Shown in pieces: positions 56,701-64,000 of a stretch of 64,000 nt of DNA. The stretch is taken from assembly GCF_018991925.1 (NCBI RefSeq), contig NW_024722158.1:1959673-2023672 (forward strand). Direction: 5' to 3'. Position 1 is the first letter of the stretch, and every line of letters starts with the position of its first letter. The translations under genes were made by a program, and so were the position numbers. Under the pieces are notes generated by a model that made no database searches, was not told where the DNA came from, and worked only from the letters and a program-made list of their open reading frames with translations. This DNA is from Homarus americanus (taxonomy: Eukaryota; Arthropoda; Malacostraca; Decapoda; Nephropidae).

Positions 56701-57379
56701 CGTACGTCTGCGGACAGACGGTGGGCCACAGTTCACCAGCCGGGACTTCACAGGATTCCTGGAGCATTGGGGAGTCCGCCACATCGTGTCAACACCCCAC
56801 TACCCACAGTCAAACGTCCATGCTGAGGCTGCGGTCAAGACAGTCAAGCACCTCATCCTCAAGGTGGCCCCTTCAGGCAACATAGACTGTGAGGCGTTTG
56901 ACAAAGGACTCCTGGAGTTACGTAATACTCCAACCTACACAGGACGCTCCCCTGCCCAGATCCTGTATGGTCACCCTCTCCGCTCTTGCGTTCCTGAACA
57001 CGCCAAGGCCTTTGCGAAGGAGTGGCAGACCAGAGCCGAGAGCTGCGACCGCCGCACCGCTTCACGTGCCCAGGACGCCAAGGCTCGGTATGACGACCGT
57101 GCCCGCCCTCTTCAGCCACTGGAGATTGGTGCCCTTGTCCGCATCCAGGACCTGACGACGACACGTTGGGACAATGTGGGCATAGTGATGGGCGTCGGCC
57201 GGTCGCGGGACTACAAGGTCAGGATGCCGAGCGGCCGTTTCTGGTGGAGGAAATGCCACTTCCTCCGGCCAGTCCCACCCCCTGCTGCTGGCCCCCTGAC
57301 CGAGGACGAGTCCCCTACACCTCACGAGGATCCGCCCCACAGTGCACCTCGACGCTCGGAGCGACTTAGGACTAAGTAG
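53626..57379 (+). pseudogene. gypsy nucleocapsid and pol (PR-RT-RH-IN), three frames
   Basis: Frame 1 (to 55215): zinc knuckles CGSCGKQHGPKTC, CHGCDRKGHW and CQACGRYGHYDKCC (53855-54015), protease VIPDTGADTTVI (about 54235), and the RT start (PWCHPLVAVAKTNGG; FSTMDALCGYWQIPL). Frame 2 (55197-55814): RT VVDDVLLY (about 55230; YxDD variant) and thumb. Frame 3 (55685-57379): RNase H (TIELELLAVVWAL; TDHRPLV), an H2C2 module whose first Cys is Arg (VRAREPCQ), an integrase core with ADFFSTAGK, TDGGPQFTS and HAEAAVKTV (D-D-E), and a GPY/F-like end (VRIQDLTTTRWDNVG). Frameshifts near 55175 and 55690 make it inactive. Confidence 0.9.
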
Positions 57380-57422
57380 TCCGCTCAAGACAAAGACTAT
57401 GAGCGTGAGGGGGGGAGGGAGA

Positions 57423-57839
57423 TGTAGGTTATGTATCTATGCTACTGTGCCGAGTAGCAACCTTGTAAATAAGCTACTGTGCCGAGTAGCAACCTTGTAA
57501 ATAAGCTACTGTGCCAAGTAGCAACCTTGTAAATAAGCTACTGTGCCGAGTAGCAACCTTGTAAATAAGCTACTGTGCCGAGTAGCAACCTTGTAAATAA
57601 GCTACTGTGCCGAGTAGCATTTATATATGTAATTACTTGGCAACACTGCACGTGTTATGTGGCAACGTTGCCCCGAGGCTGCCATATGGCAAGGCAGTCT
57701 CAGTCTGACTCCATGCCTCATGCATGGCACACGCTAGTCACCACTTGTATTTCTCCTATCCGTTAATAAATGGACTTCAGTGTTACCCGGTGTTTCCCTA
57801 CCCATTACTGCCTTCTTCAGGGAACACTTGGAACCTTCA
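57423..57839 (+). repeat. 3' LTR with six 32-bp units
   Basis: Same ends as the 5' LTR but six tandem copies of the GCTACTGTGCCGAGTAGC unit instead of two. The remainder aligns with the 5' LTR with scattered substitutions. AATAAA occurs at about 57766. Confidence 0.92.
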
Positions 57840-57872
57840 ACCACAACATAATATTACTGTGCCATTTCAGAT

Positions 57873-58450
57873 ATGCCTGCAGGACGAGCAAATTCGTCGG
57901 TAGTGATTGCTGAGCGAGGCCAAATCATCAGGATGTGGAGAGCCGGGGCAACTGTGCTGAACATTGCTGACGAAGTGGGAAGGAGCACCAAGACGATTAG
58001 GAGGTGGATCCGCCGGTGGGAGGAAGAGGGCTCAGTGGAGACGAAACCTCGAAGCGTGAGGCCACGAGTAACGTCGGCAAGGATGGACGCCATGATTCTT
58101 GGCAGCTGCAACGGCATATCCAATGCGAACATCAGTGGAACATACAAGGAATCTGGGCCTCAACTGCCATCACATGACGACGAGACGCCAACTTCATGAA
58201 GCCGGGGTCGACTGCCATATTCCAGCTCACAAAGGATGGCTATCACCTACTCACAAGGAGTGTTGACTCGGCTTTGCATTGGAACACCTTCCACATAGAA
58301 AAGAATACTGGAGAACCATTATATTTACCGATGAAACGGTGTTCAGGTCAGTGGGAGCCAAAGCAAGGCAGTACTGGCAGCCCCCCAACACCCGCTACCA
58401 TGAGAAACACATTCAACATCGCGCAGTGAGTGGTAGGGTGTCAGTGTGGC
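57873..58450 (+). pseudogene. Tc1-like transposase, truncated
   Basis: From ATG 57873 the frame gives an N-terminal HTH domain (GQIIRMWRAGATVLNIADEV, then TKTIRRWIRRWEEEG), typical of Tc1-type paired-like DNA-binding regions. After frame breaks near 58160 and 58260, a piece of catalytic core follows (YWRTIIFTDETVF, first Asp; then RVSVWL). The second Asp and final Glu/Asp are absent, as the copy stops by about 58450. It begins 34 bp after the gypsy 3' LTR; the 5' TIR was not found. Confidence 0.8.
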
Positions 58451-59277
58451 TGGACCAAATACTAAGATGTGTGTATTGGTGTATTGTTTGGATTTTAGTA
58501 TTGTTTGTAAATACAATTAATATATATTAACTCACCTACAGTGTTATCTTAAATCCATGTCCTTAATGATGCCTTGAACTATATCGCATGAAAATTCATA
58601 ACAAAGTAACTTAACAGACACAAATTATGTATTGTGTGGTATACAATGATCTGTATGACACGTCGTGGAGTGTGTTGTCTTATAACACAATATAATTATA
58701 TAGTTACAATTGCTACCATCATTGAAATGCTCATGATGTTCAGCACACAATATTAACGGTAACTGAGCACACTCCAAAATATATGAAGCTTGCATATTGT
58801 GGTGGGGTGTTTAAACACTGGAACTTGGAAGAATTGGAACTAGATTAAGTCTGAATACTATTTTACAATACTGATAACTTTTTCACTCCACTCTTTTTAA
58901 CATAAGTATATAATTATATAATATTGCATATTATCACAAATATTTATTAAGCAAAGGATGGGTGGAATATAAATAAATATTACCATAATCTCTTTGTCGG
59001 AATAACAACAAAATTGTGACGTGGTCGCTGAGTAAAACTAGCTGACCAAGGCCCTTCACCCTGATCCTTGCATATTTCACTTTTATCCTTAATATATTCC
59101 ATTCTTTAAAGTATCATTGTGACCTGAGCGGCAATAAGCACCCAGGGCACTGCACCTATTCCATGAATTCGTAACCATAAAGAAACAACTGTAAGACAAA
59201 ACGTAGTTAAAAAGGCAGCTTGAAATTATGGTGGTATAAATAATAAATAAACCTGCCTCTCATCCAGCCCCCACCTC
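58451..59277. other. AT-rich spacer, nothing recognised
   Basis: No gene or repeat recognised. Confidence 0.45.
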
Positions 59278-59432
59278 CTCTATTACCCCCTCCCCTCCAC
59301 ACACACTACAGTGGGCGACATCTGTTGGCCGACCATAGCATTTCCCCCAGCTGTTTCGAAACTTCAGACTCAAGGCTATTCGAAACCTCACTGTGGCTGG
59401 GTAGTGGACACGACTTTTGTGCACGATAGGAG
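59278..59432 (-). repeat. Dispersed ~150-bp repeat, copy B
   Basis: Reverse-complement match to 44420-44573. Reads CAGTGGGCGACATCTGTTGG on the plus strand just after TA. Confidence 0.65.
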
Positions 59433-59639
59433 TACAGGTATAGTAGGTGTTTGTAAATTTGTTGTACAAGAACAGGAGAATCGACCCGGTAGATGTGAGT
59501 TCATTATTATTGGCGGATGTGACTCATTTACGGGCCTTTCTCAAGCAACTAGCAAAAGAGATTGTGGTTATCTATGCTAAGCAAGACCTTAGAGCCAGCT
59601 AGGAGGGTACAGTCGAGAGGATGTTTTTAAAAATCAAAG

Positions 59640-61585
59640 CTGTGAAAATTAAATTAAAGGTGAGACTTACCTATTGTCGAGGCGTATCTACAGATCCCTA
59701 AACTGAAGCTTATTAATCCAAAAGTACCTAAGAGATTAATAAACAATGCAGTGTGCTCAACCCTTGCCACCTCATTGTTGTCATGGGGACTTTAACTATG
59801 GCGACATCGACTGAGGAAAACAATCGACACTAAATGACCTAAATAGCCCTGCTACTCTTTTCGTAGAAAATTTGAGATAATTTTCTGTTCAACATGGTAG
59901 GACCCGACTCATTATAGAGGGGAGCAAGCATACCCAAGCCACTGGACCTCATCATAACAAGCGAGAAGGGTATGGTGGCTTAGCCTGGAGCACCACCTAG
60001 CCCCGGTGGCCCCAGCCACCACGTAAAGTTAATGGATTCAGATTTAACTGTTACTTGGTTCCGCGACAAAACAGGCCAATGTTCAAATATTACATTCGAA
60101 ATTATGGCCGGGATGAGGGAGGGAGATGGGGGTATCCACTGGCTTGAATCACTAAGGTATAAGACCGCAGACACTATGCTGAATATCAGCCACTCCAAGT
60201 AAACCATTTGATCGAAAATGTATCGAGACCAAACCCGAATTGCACTCAGGAATACAAGGGCAGCTACATGAAGTAATGCGGCGGTCGAAAAAATTAAGAA
60301 AAACCCACAGATATTTAAGTCATGGGATAGGACAAGCATGATAGGCAGGACAGGAGGATGTATGCAAAGATAGTGTGTAGAAGGGCTGAAAGAATTCGAG
60401 GAGGTGGATTACAAAGAGAGTCAAGTCAAACCCAAAGGTGTTTTTACGCTACACAAAGTCAGGGAATTTTAAGAAACATGGCAGGTAAAGAGTATCGGAC
60501 CTGCGGCTTGGAGATGGTAGTTATGCAGATTCTGACCATGACAAGCGGAGGCATTAAACAGTTAATGGAGACTTTCTCTATGATCACAAGCAGTGTGTTG
60601 TGATTAATGGAACAAAATCGTCATGTGTACCCAGTGACAAGCGAGGGTACCACGGAGCAGTGTGCTAAGGCCGCTGTTGTTTGCTTGCTTCGTAATGACA
60701 TGCGGAAACTATATACTGAAAAACTGCAGAAAGATCTCTGTGAGCTTCAAGAATAGTCGAAGGAAATGGCTGGTAAGATTCAATTTCACTAAGTGTAGAG
60801 CTGCACCTGGGGCGTAACCTTGGTATGGAAGTATCATTTGTCCCCAGCGGGATGGAGAAACTGCCATAGTGAGACTGAATGAGAAAAGGACCTGGTTATA
60901 TGCTGACAATGAACTTAAGTTCTTTGGCCATTGTGAGAAGAAGGTGGAACAATCAACTAATTGTGGGTATTATAAGAAGGGTCGTTTTAGATATCTAGGC
61001 GGTCCATCGTTATTAACGATCTACAAGAGTGAAGTGCTTCTCATACAATTATTGTCACCCGTCTGGTCCCGAGATATACTTTGAGGACTGTCAGTTGATT
61101 GAAAATGTCCAAAGAGCCACCAGACTGGTGCCGACGCCGGCACCTCCAGTTACCTAGAGATTAGGCCTGCAATTGCCAAACATACTGTACTACACCGCGG
61201 TGGGGACCTGGTGAGGTGTATAAACATCTCCAAGAGGCACTAGTCATTACGACTGTTCTTACCTGGAGCTGGCGGACTAGCCCACAAAGGGTCACAGCTT
61301 AAGGTTGGAAGAAGCCACAAGTCCAGAGAAAATGTGAGGGCAATTTTTTTTTCGGAATGAGTTACTGAACTCATTGAACAACCTGCCAGAGAGTGTTAGT
61401 AGGCACCGGTGTAAGCTCTTTCAAGACCAGACTTGACAAGCACTGGAGCAGGTTCGATATATTCAGGAGCCAGTGCAGGCCCAGTATTTGCCAACAGCGT
61501 AACAGAGGCGTGACCGAAGATACTCAGCGGCTAGCGAGCGATCCAGAGTGGCCGAGAAGGATAAAGTAAAGTAAAAGTAAAAAGA
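59640..61585 (+). pseudogene. CR1/L2-like LINE, heavily decayed copy
   Basis: The plus strand shows an AP-endonuclease segment (GDFNYGDID near 59785, then PTHYRGEQA, and DLIITSEKG near 59950). RT regions homologous to 5240-7043 follow (EKLQKDLCELQE-like at about 60720; ADNELKFFGHCEKKV at 60905; RYLGGPSLLTIYKSEVLL at about 61000). The end carries a NSLNNLPESV-like C-terminus and a GATAAAGTAAAGTAAAAG tail near 61560. Many stops and indels. It extends further 5' than the first copy, supplying the endonuclease part of the family. Confidence 0.75.
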
Positions 61586-61668
61586 GACATAGATGATAGT
61601 ATTTGTGGAGAGACATAAATAATTTAGTAATTGTGGTGAGACAGAAATTACCCAGTGATTACTGGAGA
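61585..61668. repeat. Degenerate units of the 28-bp minisatellite
   Basis: Three diverged units (GTAATTGTGGTGAGACAGAAA type) matching the array at 43787-44232. Confidence 0.6.
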
Positions 61669-61671
61669 GGT

Positions 61672-61995
61672 TTGGGGTACTTATTTCTAACTACAGGGCT
61701 TGAACATAAACACCTGTAGAGTTTTGTGTTTTATTCAACGAAAATATACAAGGGTGTGCTTATAAGCACAGGTAGTCCTTCCCTTTCCCTATATGGTCAA
61801 CTGGCCCTCTCTAAAACTCCCAGGCGACATGTAGTAGAGTGGTACATTAGCAGCTTCAGATGTCGCCAGGCACATTATCTAGCGTGTGGTGACATGAAAC
61901 AGGGGGTATTGCCTTCGCTACTGACTTGAAGTAATGTATATAAAGTAGAGGTACATACGCTGGTATACATACAACGCCACACCAATATACGCACA
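61672..61995 (-). mobile_element. 3' LTR of minus-strand gypsy copy
   Basis: Read on the minus strand, it starts TGTGCGTATATTGG at 61995, immediately after a polypurine tract ATAGAGGGGGAGAGG. It aligns with the LTR-like sequence at 30893-31333. The far edge is approximate. Confidence 0.65.
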
Positions 61996-62029
61996 CCTCT
62001 CCCCCTCTATACGCTCATAGCAAAGTCTT

Positions 62030-64000
62030 GGCCGGACCTTTTCTCCTGTGGATCGTTCTGGCGTCGTGGGAGAGCGATCACTGGGGGGATATGGGACTCT
62101 CAGCAATGGTGGTGGGGTCAGCAGAAGGCGTTGTTACTGGGCTGAGAGCAGGTGGTTCCTCCACCACACGACCAACTGGGTAACCGCACCTGTAGTAGTC
62201 CAGTGACCTGCCGAGACCCATGATTACGCCCACTTTGTCCCCAGCATTAGGGAGGGTCGGTCCTGAGCAGGACTTGGGTGCCCGACACTCAACCTGGGGA
62301 GAGGATGGGGCGTGGCCGTTGTAGCGAGCGACGACGTCTTGAACACGTTCGGCGACTTCGGCGTCCACAATCCTGTCTTGGCCTGCCACTCCTTGGAAAG
62401 GACTGAGGGGTGGGCAGGACACAAGAACGGAGGGGGCGATCCATAAAGACCTGGGCGGGGGCGTCTGAGATTGTAGTGGGTGTGTTGCGGGGTTCAGGAG
62501 ACCTGGTCAGGCGCCTGCATGATCAATGTTCCCAGAAGGGGCCACTTTGAGGATGAGGTGCTTCAGGAGTTTGACAGCAGCCTCAGCGTGGTGAATCAGG
62601 CACTCAGCAAAGTCCCGGCTTGTGAACTGGAGCCCCGTTGGTTCACAGGCGCTGGGAGCGCCCACATACTTGAGTAGTGGGAACTTGCCTTTGATAATTG
62701 GCGGTAGATGTCGTATCATTACCGCACTTGATGACATAACCACGGCCAACCAGGCGGTCGGCGATAACAAGGAAGGACTTTCTATTTGCAGAAAAAGTCG
62801 GCTGACACAGACTCAAAGGGAAGTGGTGGGGTTGTAGGTCACTCATGAAGGGGTTCCACTGCTGCTGGCTGGGTTGTACTACTTGGCAGGGCTTTACACA
62901 TGGTTAGCATTGGAGATGTGGTCGATGCCAGGCCAGAACACGGTGTTTTGCAGCCCTGTGGTGGCCTCAGCTCCACATTTGACTGTCGTGGGCGAGATGA
63001 CGTGGGGACAGCGTGAAGCAGCAGGGACAACTACCCGAAGGAGAGGAAGGTGTCACTGGCCTGAGGTAGGGGTAGGGGAACGACAGCAAGATGGTTGCTG
63101 CTCCCTTCGTGCACCCTGTTGGCATATTTTACCTCGAGAATGCGGTGTTGGGAAGTCCTGAGGCGATGATGGCCAACTCTTGGCAATGTCTGTAGGACAG
63201 CAAAGGTCGGGACACCATTATGCCGCGATCAATCCAGGCTTGACACGACCTGTTGCCAATGGTGACATGTGCATAAGTGAACCTAGGGCTGGGGCCATCT
63301 GTGAACCATCTGCCCGTGATCGCGAGGAGGTCCTTGGGGAGGCGGTCCTAGATCACTTGAGAGCCCCAAGCATTGCAAGCTGGGGAATGATCGAGACAGG
63401 ATGACATACACTACCGTAAGGTCACATGACGCTGATGTGCTGGGAACTTTGGTCCTGGGACGCGAGGAGAATTTTCCCGCCTAATATGGGTCGGGCTTTT
63501 GTCCAGGGTGGGTCGTGCCTCTGATTTGACGACTGTAGGCGGCCTCACTGGTGGAAGAGGCGCTGCTGCTTCTGCTACCGACACTGTCCCTTGGGTTTGT
63601 TGGTCGGGCAACACTTGTCGTAATGGTAGCTGACGACCACACACATTGCACTGGGCGGCAAGCTGGGCACCATACTGTAAGTGACCAGTGGCCCTTGCGG
63701 TCGCTGTTGCAGGTAAACTCAGCAGCTGGACACACCTGTGTTCCGTGATGCCTACAGCTGTTGCAAAGGGAACCGGGCGTGGGCATGGTGGGCATAGGCG
63801 TTGGGGCAGACTTCTTGTGTTTCTTGTATTGGGACATACCCCATACAGCTATGCGGGGGAGCTTCGGATGGCAGAGGTGGCACATGGCAGCCTCATATGA
63901 GCGACATACTGTCAATACATCCTTAAGAGAAGAGGAAAAGAGTCGAGGAGGTGAGGCGTTGGACAAGCTCCTTGTCATTAACACCCATCACTTGATCACC
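62030..64000 (-). pseudogene. Minus-strand gypsy copy lacking RT, cut by window end
   Basis: Related to the element at 52275-57839. From 64000 down: end of the capsid region and basic linker (MSQYKKHKK), degenerate zinc knuckles (CNSCRHHGTQVC and CNSDRKGHW, about 63770-63690), a protease-region remnant (about 63290-63150), then directly an H2C2/pre-integrase remnant (about 63050-62880). Next are integrase core parts (LQFTSRDFAECL, HHAEAAVKLLKHLI, about 62640-62540) and the C-terminal part (NAGDKVGVIMGLGRSLDY, about 62240). RT and RNase H are absent between protease and integrase. Many frameshifts. Confidence 0.75.

Larger units (their letters stand above)
52275..57839 (+). mobile_element. Ty3/gypsy LTR retrotransposon, full structure, decayed coding
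   Basis: The 5' LTR is 52275-52563 (289 bp) and the 3' LTR 57423-57839 (417 bp); both start TGTAGGTTATGTATCT and end GGAACCTTCA. The length difference of 128 bp equals four extra copies of a 32-bp unit. A primer site follows the 5' LTR, and a polypurine tract (GAGGGGGGGAGGGAGA) precedes the 3' LTR. Flanks (GGTC before, ACCA after) show no target duplication. Gag, protease, RT, RNase H and integrase are all recognisable in order. Confidence 0.92.

Noticed and set aside
59980..60339. 119-codon minus-strand frame with hydrophobic segments
   Set aside because: Antisense to a recognisable LINE copy on the plus strand.

Overview
The window looks like repeat-dense intergenic DNA from a metazoan, most likely an arthropod and plausibly a decapod crustacean. 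The basis is eukaryotic mobile elements throughout, long TTA and TA microsatellites, minisatellites, and no operons or bacterial promoters. The species cannot be fixed from sequence alone. I recognise no host protein-coding gene and no rRNA. The only tRNA-like sequence is the head of a SINE. Almost every coding signal is transposon-derived, and most copies carry frameshifts or stops.

Layout. 1-4.0 kb: pogo/Tigger-like TIR elements with TA duplications, one nested in another, and a broken CGGBP1-like hAT gene. 4.9-5.2 kb: a long palindrome. 5.2-7.6 kb: dead LINE reverse transcriptase fragments. 8.3-9.4 kb: a Ty3/gypsy remnant with protease and integrase parts but no RT, interrupted by a ZBED5/FAM200-like hAT (9.4-11.5 kb). 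12.0-12.4 kb: a tRNA-derived SINE with target duplication. 13.0-14.6 kb: a Tigger-derived MITE. 14.8-15.8 kb: a gypsy gag with primer site and LTR end. 16.3-22.0 kb: a retroelement with RT and a restriction-like endonuclease, split by a hAT (18110-20661) with an exact 8-bp duplication. 22-24.2 kb: minisatellites. 24.25-30.0 kb: a Tigger/pogo element with 24-bp identical TIRs, into which a 3.04-kb element of an uncharacterised kind (24464-27501) inserted with a 9-bp duplication. 30.9-33.3 kb: LTR sequence and a compact non-autonomous LTR retroelement. 34.1-35.7 kb: second copy of the Tigger-derived MITE. 37.1-38.2 kb: a 22-bp satellite array. 38.2-43.6 kb: minus-strand LINE fragments. 43.8-45.5 kb: a minisatellite and a small TIR element. 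46.7-51.7 kb: a nearly full-length two-ORF LINE. 52.3-57.8 kb: a Ty3/gypsy element with both LTRs. 57.9-58.5 kb: a Tc1-like remnant. 59.6-61.6 kb: a second LINE copy. 61.7-64 kb: a decayed minus-strand gypsy copy, again lacking RT.

How the parts relate. The autonomous Tigger at 24.25-30.0 kb shares ends with the MITEs at 13.0 and 34.1 kb and is their likely transposase source. The nested insertions give a relative chronology. The most promising candidate for something undescribed is the 24464-27501 element: a disrupted gene for a Cys-rich, RNase H-fold-like protein, bounded by TIRs and a 9-bp duplication, which suggests a DNA transposon group I cannot assign.
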